From Oscillospiraceae bacterium (GTDB lineage: Bacteria > Bacillota > Clostridia > Oscillospirales > Acutalibacteraceae): a stretch of DNA of 64,000 nt. The DNA is taken from positions 1-64,000 of the forward strand of contig DPOR01000002.1 in assembly GCA_003538135.1 (NCBI GenBank). The letters run 5' to 3'. A model generated the notes under the pieces. It made no database searches. It was not told the origin of the DNA and saw only the letters and a program-made list of their open reading frames with translations. How positions within the stretch are numbered: the stretch's first letter is position 1; each line of letters opens with the position of its first letter. The position numbers and the translations under genes were made by a program. This document shows positions 7,703 through 15,460 of this stretch, one piece after another.

Positions 7703-8791
7703 ATGCAGTTTAGCAAACAAGATACGGCTCTGGTGAAAGGCGTTGCAATATTGATGATGCTTGCTCACCATTGCTTTGAGAACCCGTACAGGTATGCAGG
7801 GTATGAGCTGAATTTCTTCCCGTTTACGGAATCTCAAACAGTAGAAATCGCATCCTTCTTCAAAATCTGCGTGGCGCTCTTTGTCTTTCTTTCGGGCTAC
7901 GGAATAACAAAAAGCTTGGAGAACACGCCCCGGGACGGATATGCAAAGCAGGTTTGCAGACGAAGCTTTTCGCTTATGTCGGGTTTTTGGTTCATATTTG
8001 TTCTGTGCATTATATCGGCGGCTATAATTATGCCCTCGATGCTGAAAGTTTACAGCAGTCCGAATGCCATAAGCATAGCCATGTTTGTTTTGTATGACTT
8101 ATTAGGACTTTCGGCGCTGTTCGGCACGCCGACCCTGCTCAGCACATGGTGGTACATGAGCCTCGCGCTGATAATAATAGCGCTAATGCCCGCCTTGCAC
8201 TGCTTCTATAAAAAGTTCGGTGCGATTGTTACATTCATACTCACCTTTCTTTTCTGCGGCGTTATCAGAAAAGCTTTTAACGATGACATCGTAAACTTCA
8301 ACATGATTCGCTGGCTGTTTACGCTTGAGCTCGGGATGGTGAGCGCCGACAAAAATTTGCTCGTAAAAATCCGCGAGTTTAAAATAATAAAAAAGTGCGG
8401 CGCCGCAGATTATATTTTAAAGCTTGTTGTTTATACGGCAATATTATTCGCGCTCGGTTACGGACGCCAACATATGGATTATAGTATAAGCTATATCCGC
8501 GACGGGCTGATACCCATGTTTGTTGGCATATACTGCTACACGGTTTTATCGCCTGTTCCGGGGCTCAGAAATGTACTGCAGTTTTTGGGAAAACACTCGA
8601 TGAATATGTTTTTATCGCACACCATTTTAAGAACGTATTTCTTAAAGGATTTTCTCTACGGTTTGAAGTATTCTTTGTTGACGTTTTTTGTGCTTTTGGC
8701 GCTGTCGTTGATTCTCTCCGTTTTAATAGACCTTCTGAAAAAGTTCACTGGGTACGATAAACTGTGCGCTAAAATTATGAGTAAAATTTAA
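7703..8791 (+). CDS. Acyltransferase family 3 membrane protein
   Basis: 362 residues, about ten hydrophobic segments. The N-terminal motif around VKGVAILMMLAHHCFENPY and the FLSGYGITKSLE segment match acyltransferase 3 (OafA/NodX-like) enzymes, which O-acetylate surface polysaccharides in the membrane. The likely catalytic His lies in the AHH motif near residues 20-22. It starts 14 bases after the glycosyltransferase stop, only a weak ribosome site is visible, and coupling to the upstream gene is likely. Together the two genes suggest decoration of a glycerol-phosphate-containing surface polymer. Confidence 0.85.
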   Translation: MQFSKQDTALVKGVAILMMLAHHCFENPYRYAGYELNFFPFTESQTVEIASFFKICVALFVFLSGYGITKSLENTPRDGYAKQVCRRSFSLMSGFWFIFVLCIISAAIIMPSMLKVYSSPNAISIAMFVLYDLLGLSALFGTPTLLSTWWYMSLALIIIALMPALHCFYKKFGAIVTFILTFLFCGVIRKAFNDDIVNFNMIRWLFTLELGMVSADKNLLVKIREFKIIKKCGAADYILKLVVYTAILFALGYGRQHMDYSISYIRDGLIPMFVGIYCYTVLSPVPGLRNVLQFLGKHSMNMFLSHTILRTYFLKDFLYGLKYSLLTFFVLLALSLILSVLIDLLKKFTGYDKLCAKIMSKI

Positions 8792-8800
8792 AATAAAAGC

Positions 8801-8849
8801 AAACACCTCCTTCGGTACTTTCGGGTTACCAAGGGAGGTGTTTTTTTTT
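8801..8849 (+). terminator. Terminator of glycosyltransferase/acyltransferase operon
   Basis: A long hairpin with outer arms AAACACCTCC and GGAGGTGTTT and inner pairing GGTA/TACC, followed by a run of nine T. Confidence 0.92.
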
Positions 8850-8967
8850 GCAAATATACAATTTAGCTGTCATCGTGCAAGATTAACCGGCGCGGTTTTC
8901 CGACTCTGTTCTCAAACAACAATACTATTTAACTTCGTTAATTGTCATGTTTGAGGCCCCTATGGAA

Positions 8968-9624
8968 TTACACTGCTCTCAAACTCTCGCGTTTTTTTAT
9001 CTTTGCACCGTCAAATTCATAAACCTCGTCGCAGAGGGCCGAGATATCGCCCTCGTTGTGCGAGACTATGAGCATGGTTTTTCCGCTCGCTTTAAAGCTC
9101 AGAAAGAGCTTTCGCATCTCCTCGACTGCGTCCTTGTCGAGCGCGTTCATCGGCTCGTCGAGAATCAATAATTGCTGATCCTCCATTATCGCCTGCGCTA
9201 TACCGAGGCGCTGTTTCATGCCGAGCGAATATTTGCCGACACGCAGCTTTGACGACGGGTCAAGCCCGACTGTTTTCATGGCGGACTCTATCTGCTCTTT
9301 GCCGATCTTGCCGCGTATCGAGGCGAGATATTCAAGATTTTTCATGCCGCTGTAATTGGGCAGAAAGCCGGGCGCTTCGATTATAATTCCCGTGTTCTCC
9401 GGGAAATCAGCGTCTTTGCCTATCACCTTGCCGTTGACGGTGACCGTGCCGCTGTCGGGCTTCATGAATCCGCAAATGAGCTTTAAAAGTACGGTCTTTC
9501 CGCTGCCGTTGTCGCCGACGATGCCATATATTCTGCCCTCTTGCAGCCGCATATTGACATCTTCGAGAACCGTTTTCCCTTTGAAGCTTTTTGTCAGTTT
9601 ATCTATAACTATAACATCAGTCAA
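8968..9624 (-). CDS. ABC transporter ATP-binding protein
   Basis: 218 residues with all ATPase motifs: Walker A GDNGSGKT near 37-44, a Q-loop region, signature YSLGMKQRLGIAQAI near 135, Walker B LLILDEPMNALD and a switch His in VSHNEGD. The size and sequence fit the BcrA/CcmA-like class that powers ABC-2 type permeases. The start overlaps the stop of the upstream permease by eight bases. It is the last gene of a minus-strand cluster with three permeases and two lipoproteins. The substrate is unknown; peptide export or immunity is one possibility given the small hydrophobic peptide upstream. Confidence 0.92.
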   Translation of the reverse strand: MTDVIVIDKLTKSFKGKTVLEDVNMRLQEGRIYGIVGDNGSGKTVLLKLICGFMKPDSGTVTVNGKVIGKDADFPENTGIIIEAPGFLPNYSGMKNLEYLASIRGKIGKEQIESAMKTVGLDPSSKLRVGKYSLGMKQRLGIAQAIMEDQQLLILDEPMNALDKDAVEEMRKLFLSFKASGKTMLIVSHNEGDISALCDEVYEFDGAKIKKRESLRAV

Positions 9625-10351
9625 AATAATGTCCTCCTTTCAAAGCCCTTCTCTTCACTGCGCCGGAGCAGAAAAAGACAAGGATTATCGCCGCCGCGTC
9701 TGCCAATAGTACCGCCGCAGCCGTTTTGACATCGGTCAGCTGTTTTGCCATGCCGTATGCGCCGAGCATGGCGAAGCTGAAGCTTTTCAGCCTCCCGCAT
9801 ATGAGCCCCGTTGTGCCGACAGCCGCGATGACAATCGCCGCCGCAGGCTTCTGCCCGAGAAGAAAACGCAGAAGGCACAGCACACACATTGACGCGCCGA
9901 GCGCGAGCGGATATGCCGCCATGCGCATAAGCTCAAAGGCGGAAAGCGTTCCGACTTTTTCCGCCGCCGCTGCGAAGACGGCTATGCCGATAAGGCAATA
10001 GAGCACGCACCAGAGAAGCGCGGACGAAACGGTTTTTATCCACCATTTGAAAAAGCTCTTCGAGCGCGGCAGGACGAAATACGGCATCGTCTCGGAATCG
10101 AGGACCGAGCCCGCCATACCGAGAAAGAGTCCCGCAAAAAATGTTCCGAAATAGCGGAAGAAGCCGAAGAGATCAAACTGTCCGCTGTGTTCAACGCCGC
10201 CGACGGCTTCGGTGAAAACAGAGAAAAATGTTTCCCGCTCGCCGCCGAAAGACGAGAGCACGCAGACCGTCCATATGAGCAGAGAAACGGCGAGATACGG
10301 CAGCATATTGAAAAGCCGATGCCGCAATCCCGCGAAAAAAGTTATCTTCAT
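9617..10351 (-). CDS. ABC-2 type permease, third of three
   Basis: 244 residues from the ATG at 10349-10351 (MKITFFAGLRHRLFNML), chosen because it overlaps the stop of the upstream permease as ATGA; the upstream extension to 10447 is out of frame with that logic and lacks a ribosome site. About six hydrophobic segments and a short cytoplasmic DSETMPYFVLPRSKSFF-like loop typical of ABC-2 permeases. It forms a membrane unit with the neighbouring permeases and the ATPase that follows it. Confidence 0.82.
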   Translation of the reverse strand: MKITFFAGLRHRLFNMLPYLAVSLLIWTVCVLSSFGGERETFFSVFTEAVGGVEHSGQFDLFGFFRYFGTFFAGLFLGMAGSVLDSETMPYFVLPRSKSFFKWWIKTVSSALLWCVLYCLIGIAVFAAAAEKVGTLSAFELMRMAAYPLALGASMCVLCLLRFLLGQKPAAAIVIAAVGTTGLICGRLKSFSFAMLGAYGMAKQLTDVKTAAAVLLADAAAIILVFFCSGAVKRRALKGGHYFD

Positions 10352-11181
10352 ATTCGAGTCCCCACTGTTATTTTGAGATCGACATGCCGAACGGCGCGAA
10401 GAATACACGCAACGATAATCGCCGCGAGCAGGCAGAAATACGCGCACGAAAAGCCGACCGACGGCAGACCGGCATCTTCTGAGAAGCCGTGATTCGAAAA
10501 TACGGAGATAAAAAACGGGAGGTACTTAAACCTAATCAGATATGAAATGATATGCTGAGCCGAGAGCACGGCGAAGCCCAGCACGCGGCTGCCGCTTAAA
10601 TTTATCAAAAACAGAAGAGAGCCGCAGAAAAATCCGTAGCCGAGATTCAGCGCCAGGGCATAGAATGCCGCGAGATAAGGCGTAACAACCGGCATGAAAA
10701 GCTTCGGGTCGACTGTGATATGATAAGACGAAGCCGCCGCATCGCGCATGACGAGCTCATAAAACGGCGCGCTCCACACATTGCCCGCAAAGGCGTTGGG
10801 CGAGAAGAATAGCACGGTCACCGCGAGCGAAAATATGTAATACACGGCGCAGGAGAGCAGGATATACATGAGCTTTCCGACTACCCACTGCACCCGCGAA
10901 CAGCGCACGAGCGAATACATCGCGCTCTGCTCGGTAAAAGGCGCATCGGCAAACAGGAGCATAAGCCCGAGGAACATCAATGTCGCTATATGGAGCGTTG
11001 AGCTGTTATATATAAACGGCTCGAATATGTTAAGCGGATCTCCGCTCGCCCGGGCGAACTGCATAAGATTCACGGAATCGAGCAGCGAAGCGGCGGCGCA
11101 GACGAGAAAAGCCGTAATGGTTCGCGCACTGCCGAGCCATGTGCCGAACTGCCAGCGCATCACAGAGAGACACTGTTTCAT
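10348..11181 (-). CDS. ABC-2 type permease, second of three
   Basis: 277 residues starting MKQCLSVMRWQFGTWLGSAR at 11179-11181, where it overlaps the previous gene by four bases. About six hydrophobic segments; the loop FTEQSAMYSLVRCSRVQWVV is the conserved cytoplasmic loop of ABC-2 permeases. The start further upstream at 11430 would run inside the previous gene and is rejected. It is sequence-divergent from its two neighbours, so the cluster encodes three different membrane subunits. Confidence 0.82.
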   Translation of the reverse strand: MKQCLSVMRWQFGTWLGSARTITAFLVCAAASLLDSVNLMQFARASGDPLNIFEPFIYNSSTLHIATLMFLGLMLLFADAPFTEQSAMYSLVRCSRVQWVVGKLMYILLSCAVYYIFSLAVTVLFFSPNAFAGNVWSAPFYELVMRDAAASSYHITVDPKLFMPVVTPYLAAFYALALNLGYGFFCGSLLFLINLSGSRVLGFAVLSAQHIISYLIRFKYLPFFISVFSNHGFSEDAGLPSVGFSCAYFCLLAAIIVACILRAVRHVDLKITVGTRI

Positions 11182-11945
11182 TGCAGCAGCCTCCTTCGCG
11201 CAAAGAAGATGAACGCCGCGCAGCCGAGCGCCAGAAGCACCGCCTGATACAAAAACAGAAAGCCGAACGACGGCAAAATATCGGGCAGGATGGTGTTGGT
11301 CGGGCTGAATTTTTCTTTTTGCAGCGCACTTGCGACGAGATGCATCAGGAAGAACAGCACGAACGGGCCGCAGAGAGCCACATATCTGTTGGGCACCGCG
11401 GCGGACAGAGCCGTGCCGATAACTCCCCACACGACGCCGAAGAGGAACGCGAGCAGGATTATCACTCCGACCAGGCCGAGCCCGCCCGCGACGTTTTCAA
11501 ACGGCTGCAATATACTTCCGTCAAGCGGAGTTTTCGAGTGTCCGTTCGGGACATACGGGTCGCAGAAAATGAGCATTATCAGCGCAAACACCGCAAGCGG
11601 CAGAGCGTTCGCCGCGCCGCCGCAGACAGCGTTTGAAAAAAGCCTTGAGAAAATATATTTTCTGCGGCTCTTCGAGCGCACGAGCATAAAGCGCAGGTAT
11701 CCGCTGTTATACTCATCGCAGAAGCGGAACACGCCGGGCATGACGGTTATTATCGGCGTAAAGATAAGATATCCGCCGAGTGCGAGGGACGAGAAGAAGA
11801 AATTGATATAATCCGCCTTGTTGTCCCACCGCGCAAAATACAGAAAATACTGATACTGCGGCTCGACAAGCAGAACGAGCCCGAGCAGCAGGGATATCAA
11901 CATCCCGGTTGAAAAAAGCTGGCTTTTAACATCCTTTCTGAGCAT
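11178..11945 (-). CDS. ABC-2 type permease, first of three
   Basis: 255 residues (MLRKDVKSQLFSTGMLISLL) with about six hydrophobic segments and the loop FRFCDEYNSGYLRFMLVRSK, the typical ABC-2 coupling loop. It lies 13 bases after the LytM-like lipoprotein gene and overlaps the next permease by four bases, so the four transport genes and the two lipoprotein genes look like one operon. Confidence 0.83.
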   Translation of the reverse strand: MLRKDVKSQLFSTGMLISLLLGLVLLVEPQYQYFLYFARWDNKADYINFFFSSLALGGYLIFTPIITVMPGVFRFCDEYNSGYLRFMLVRSKSRRKYIFSRLFSNAVCGGAANALPLAVFALIMLIFCDPYVPNGHSKTPLDGSILQPFENVAGGLGLVGVIILLAFLFGVVWGVIGTALSAAVPNRYVALCGPFVLFFLMHLVASALQKEKFSPTNTILPDILPSFGFLFLYQAVLLALGCAAFIFFARRRLLQ

Positions 11946-11958
11946 AGGATCACCCCGC

Positions 11959-12609
11959 TCAGGGCTTTATTACAGTTGTGGGATCGACGCTTACACCGTC
12001 CTTTGTGGCTGAAATGTTCAGGTGGGGGCCGGTTCCGTATTTGCCGATAAAGCCCATATCATCTCCGCGGGAGACGTATTCGCCCTGTTTTACGGAGAAC
12101 TTGGCCGCGCTGTATTCGATTACATAGCCGTTGTCGCAGGTCAGCACGGCGCACGGCGTTTTGCTTTCATCATCTTTGTTATATATCTTCGTTATTCTTC
12201 CGCTTGCACAGGCAACGACCTTTGCGCCGAAATCGGCCTTGATGCTTATGCGCTTATACTGAGTGCTGTACGGAGAGGAAAGCTGTGTATAGCCGGGCAC
12301 AGGCCAGATGAATCCGGCGGCGCTGACATTCACATGGTTATTTTTGCCCTTTGTCGTCTTTTCGGTCGGCGCGGCGGTGCCTGCTTCTTTGGCAGTGCTT
12401 GCTTCCTTTGCGGCGGTTTCCGGTGTGCCGCTTTCGGGAGCAATATCCTTCGCCGTGGTGTTCTCCCCGGTCTCTGCCTGCGCCCCTATTCCGGTCGGGT
12501 CGGCAGTTGTGCTCGGGTCTGTTTCGGGTTTGCCGCTGCAGGAACAGAGTCCCAGCATGAGTGCGATTGCGGCAGCGAGCGATACGAATCCTTTTGTGCG
12601 TTTCAACAT
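11959..12609 (-). CDS. Lipoprotein with degenerate LytM/M23 domain
   Basis: 216 residues. An N-terminal signal with a Cys in LCSC near residue 24 suggests lipidation, then a Thr/Glu/Ala-rich linker to about residue 95, then an M23-like beta domain (FIWPVPGYTQLSSPYS ... GTGPHLNISATKDG). In active M23 enzymes zinc is held by HxxxD and HxH. Here the first His is replaced (RISIKADFG) and the last motif reads HLN, so two ligands are missing. By analogy with EnvC/NlpD-type domains it is probably a non-catalytic partner or amidase activator. It sits between another lipoprotein gene and the ABC permeases, suggesting a cell-envelope complex coupled to the transporter. Confidence 0.8.
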   Translation of the reverse strand: MLKRTKGFVSLAAAIALMLGLCSCSGKPETDPSTTADPTGIGAQAETGENTTAKDIAPESGTPETAAKEASTAKEAGTAAPTEKTTKGKNNHVNVSAAGFIWPVPGYTQLSSPYSTQYKRISIKADFGAKVVACASGRITKIYNKDDESKTPCAVLTCDNGYVIEYSAAKFSVKQGEYVSRGDDMGFIGKYGTGPHLNISATKDGVSVDPTTVIKP

Positions 12610-12628
12610 TTTGTTTTCCTCCTTTTAG

Positions 12629-13684
12629 TTATTCGTATCTATTCGTAACGGCGTAAAATTCACCGGTTACGGCATTGATTATAATATCATTTTCATATTC
12701 GCCGTATTGCTCCAGCGTTGCGGTAGTAGCGATACAGAAACGCCAGCACGGGAACACGGTAGAATTATATGTTTCGGGGTCTTCGACCGACATATATTCA
12801 AAGCTTATCTCTTTTACTATAGAATCTTTGACAAGTCCCGCGGCGGCAAGCTTCTTCTGCAAGACTGTAAGAACGCCGTCGAGCGTCATGACTCTGCTGT
12901 TTACGATTTTCGACTCGCCAAGCTCAAGCCTTGTGAGCCTCGCGTCGACAACGCCCCTGTCGTCTATTGCAACGGTGCATCCTGTGCTGTCCGGCTCGCC
13001 GCTCGAAAGCGGTATTCCGTCGGCAACCTGGACATATTTATATTCATATCTGCCGCGTTTGGCACGGTTGCCTCGCTCGGTCAGAGGCTCAGCGATCTGC
13101 GAAGAGACAAGCTCAAAATCGGTCATTCCGAGGCGGCCGAGAAGTTTATCCGACAAGCGGCGCGCATCGTCGGGAGAGATATTGCAGCCCTTTGCCCATC
13201 CGGGCTTCAAAGCGGTCGGATGGTTTGACGCGCTCAGAACTTCGGATACGCCGAAATAAAATCCGCCCGGAAGCAGACCGACCGACGGATCGTCCTCCGC
13301 CGTTTTCTCCGCGCCGGGATTGAACATCGGGTCGTCACCGGAGAAGAACAGATCTTCGAGCTCGAACAGGTCGAAGAAGCGGTACTGCGCGGAATATGTC
13401 CGTATATCTCCGGTTATCTTCGGCACTTTTATATCGGCGTCGATATGCACGGTTTTGCCGCCGGATGAAATGTCGCGCTTGAGATGCTCGGTTTTTGAGA
13501 GAACGGGCATCGTGCCGCCCTGATTGCCGTTATCGGCGGGAGCATTGACGAGGGACTCGACGAGCAAATCATTCGAGCTTTTGGCGCGAAGGACATTTCC
13601 ATCCACGACAGACTCTGGCGTTTTTTGGCAGGCCGCAAGCAGCAGAACGGAACAGGCAAGCAAAAGCAGCACGGATTTTTTCAC
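12629..13684 (-). CDS. Lipoprotein of unknown function (DUF6034-like)
   Basis: 351 residues with a classic lipoprotein signal (MKKSVLLLLACSVLLLAAC). The mature part is a soluble extracellular domain with no catalytic motif I recognise; it resembles DUF6034-type lipoproteins often found next to ABC-2 transporters in Clostridia, but that link is from memory of sequence style. The ribosome site is AGGAGG before the ATG at 13682-13684. It is the first large gene of the operon and lies 19 bases before the LytM-like lipoprotein gene. A hairpin at 13744-13785 separates it from the upstream small-peptide gene. Confidence 0.72.
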   Translation of the reverse strand: MKKSVLLLLACSVLLLAACQKTPESVVDGNVLRAKSSNDLLVESLVNAPADNGNQGGTMPVLSKTEHLKRDISSGGKTVHIDADIKVPKITGDIRTYSAQYRFFDLFELEDLFFSGDDPMFNPGAEKTAEDDPSVGLLPGGFYFGVSEVLSASNHPTALKPGWAKGCNISPDDARRLSDKLLGRLGMTDFELVSSQIAEPLTERGNRAKRGRYEYKYVQVADGIPLSSGEPDSTGCTVAIDDRGVVDARLTRLELGESKIVNSRVMTLDGVLTVLQKKLAAAGLVKDSIVKEISFEYMSVEDPETYNSTVFPCWRFCIATTATLEQYGEYENDIIINAVTGEFYAVTNRYE

Positions 13685-13743
13685 AGAGACACCTCCTTTG
13701 ATTTGTATAAAACATTTTTCTCAAAAACCATGCAACGGGCATA

Positions 13744-13785
13744 CAAAAAAATAACGGCCGCACAATTCGGAAAACCGTGTGACCG
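13744..13785 (-). terminator. Hairpin between peptide gene and lipoprotein operon
   Basis: On the minus strand CGGTCACA pairs imperfectly with TGTGCGGCCG around an inner CGG-TTTT-CCG hairpin, followed by TTATTTTTTT. It could fully terminate the peptide transcript or attenuate read-through into the lipoprotein/ABC genes, giving much more peptide than transporter. Confidence 0.65.
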
Positions 13786-13810
13786 TATTCTTCAAGAAGC
13801 GGGCGACCCG

Positions 13811-14290
13811 TTAAAATGTCTGCGGTTTGCTCGCCGGTATAGGCTCGGATTCTCCGGGTCCGATTCCGATAACGACCACCGTTCGGTTTTTGCTGTTGTT
13901 TAGTCGGTCTTGCTCATTAGTGGCTTCGCTTAAGCAAACCACTCTATTATTTTGCCCAGTATTCCTATTACTGCCATTCCGCTGATTCCAAATATAGTTA
14001 TAAGTGCTACAACAATTACTCCAAACGCTCTTTCTAACGGATCCATTACTATTACCTCCAGAATATAAATTATTGTTTTCGTAAACATATGATGTGTCCA
14101 ACCCAGCAGTAATACTTCTGTGTGCAATTACATGAGCTACTGAATTGTTGGCTCCATAGTTATAAGACTGCGCATTGAAGCCTTCTGATTCTTTTGCGCT
14201 GTTTTGCTTTTGCAAAAGGTCGGTCAAACCATTGGAATCACATCCTCCGCACAGTTGTGACAATATGTTAAATATTCTCAATTCCGCTTT
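13811..14290 (-). other. Alternative open frame overlapping the 38-residue peptide
   Basis: A frame open for about 160 codons downstream of the promoter at 14300-14328, in a different phase from the 38-residue peptide. Its parts read like protein at both ends (LLQKQNSAKESEGFNAQSYN near the start; NRTVVVIGIGPGESEPIPAS at the end) but the middle, over the peptide gene, is Asn/Ser/Cys-rich and looks like an out-of-phase shadow. No start codon with a convincing ribosome site was found. Either this is chance openness in AT-rich DNA, or the locus once encoded a longer protein. Confidence 0.25.
13930..14046 (-). CDS. 38-residue hydrophobic peptide
   Basis: The ATG at 14044-14046 is preceded by a near-perfect ribosome site (GGAGGTAATAGT). 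The product begins MDPLERAFGVIVVALITI, continues FGISGMAVIGILGKIIEWFA and stops at TAA. It has a short charged N-terminus, a Gly/Ile/Val-rich membrane-active stretch and an amphipathic tail, the profile of small toxins, leaderless bacteriocins or membrane-modulating peptides. A consensus promoter is at 14300-14328. It sits upstream of a lipoprotein and ABC operon in the same direction. A second open frame crosses the same bases (see the entry at 13811-14290). The family is not recognised; function is inference only. Confidence 0.6.
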   Translation of the reverse strand: MDPLERAFGVIVVALITIFGISGMAVIGILGKIIEWFA

Positions 14291-14299
14291 TACAGCTTT

Positions 14300-14328
14300 A
14301 TTATGCCGCAAAGCAATTATCATGTCAA
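14300..14328 (-). promoter_or_regulatory. Sigma-A promoter for the small-peptide gene
   Basis: On the minus strand: -35 TTGACA (14323-14328), 17-base spacer, -10 CATAAT (14300-14305). The transcript would have a leader of about 245 bases before the peptide ATG at 14046. Confidence 0.75.
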
Positions 14329-14770
14329 TCATTTTGTTTTTTTTGCAAATTGAACTGCCCGCAAAGCGGCTGCTGTTCTTTTCCGGCTCGAATATTGTTA
14401 TTCTCGTATCCCGAAAAGGCGCACAGCGGCAGAGGATGTCCCCCTGCCGCTGCACTTTTATAGGAGTTGAGAGTTGAGGTTGTCAAATTAAGTATACAAT
14501 GCGGCTGAACGGGGCAGATGTCTGCCGTGTGCAAAAATTATAGCGCAAAACACCGCTTCGGAAAACCGCAAATGCAAAAGTGTAGATAAAACGTGCAAAA
14601 ATGCAGATTTTCGACTTATTGAACGTCCTATATATATAGTCTGCAAAAACTGAAAATGTTACAGTTTTTTTGAAAATTTTTCGAGAGTCTCCGACTCGCT
14701 CGGCGGTAGGGGGCGCACTCCCGCATTTCTATCAAAAGCCGCAAATTAAAAAACATATTTTCCCGTGTTA

Positions 14771-14799
14771 TTGCCCGCTTGCACAAACTGTAGTATAAT
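14771..14799 (+). promoter_or_regulatory. Promoter for ECF sigma/anti-sigma operon
   Basis: -35-like TTGCCC (14771-14776), 17-base spacer, -10 TATAAT (14794-14799), 44 bases before the TTG start of the sigma gene. It looks like a sigma-A promoter; no ECF-type AAC/CGT pair was evident. Confidence 0.6.
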
Positions 14800-14843
14800 A
14801 AAGTCACGGTGCCGAAAAATCGGACATTAATATAGGGGATGAT

Positions 14844-15404
14844 TTGAAATTGGTTAATTTGGAGAAAGATGAAATTACGGAAGAGTGTATGCAGATCTGG
14901 CATCTTTACAGAGAATACATAAAAAGCTTTTGCAGTTTTCAGCTTAAAGACTGCCCCGACTGTGTCGAGGACTGCGTTCAGGATGTGTTCATGGCACTGC
15001 TCGAGGCCAGACGCGCAGGTAAAGAAATAAAAAATCCCAAGGCCTGGCTGACCCGCGTTGCGAACAATAAGATAATTGACGAATACAAAAACAAAGCGAG
15101 AGAAGCAGAGCATATAAACAGAATAGTACAGTATGAAACCGCGCTGAAAATTTCTGCCGTCGAAATGCCGCAGCTCAACGACGTTTCCGACGAGCTGATA
15201 GACGAAATGACAGACAATATATTGAATCGGCTCAAGGCAGACGAGCGCTCGCTGGTCGAGGATTACTATATGGAGGATATGCGAGTAAGAGATATCGCTG
15301 CCATGCACGGGCTTTCCGAGACAAATGTCCGGCAAAAGCTCTTCAGAGCGCGGAAAAAGATAGTGCATATGGTGAAAAAAGAGATAGAGAAACAAAAAAT
15401 TTAA
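14844..15404 (+). CDS. ECF-type RNA polymerase sigma factor
   Basis: 186 residues. Region 2 runs from about 20 to 90 (CVEDCVQDVFMALLEARRAG, then NPKAWLTRVANNKIIDEYKN) and region 4 from about 125 to 180 (DERSLVEDYYMEDMRVRDIA, then HGLSETNVRQKLFRARKKI), the ECF sigma-70 layout. It starts with TTG behind GGGGAT, the only start in frame with the full region 2. It is followed after 56 bases by a one-membrane-span protein that is likely its anti-sigma factor. The DNA here is visibly more AT-rich than the flanking ABC and fibre clusters. Its targets are unknown; either flanking cluster is a candidate regulon. Confidence 0.92.
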   Translation: MKLVNLEKDEITEECMQIWHLYREYIKSFCSFQLKDCPDCVEDCVQDVFMALLEARRAGKEIKNPKAWLTRVANNKIIDEYKNKAREAEHINRIVQYETALKISAVEMPQLNDVSDELIDEMTDNILNRLKADERSLVEDYYMEDMRVRDIAAMHGLSETNVRQKLFRARKKIVHMVKKEIEKQKI

Positions 15405-15460
15405 AATTTTTCCGTAACATTTTTGAAATTCGCAGACTATATAAGTAAGGAGGAATTTAT

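Noticed and set aside
10348..11430. Longer permease start at 11430
   Set aside because: The extra residues lie inside the upstream permease in another frame and no ribosome site precedes them; the ATGA overlap at 11181 decides the start.
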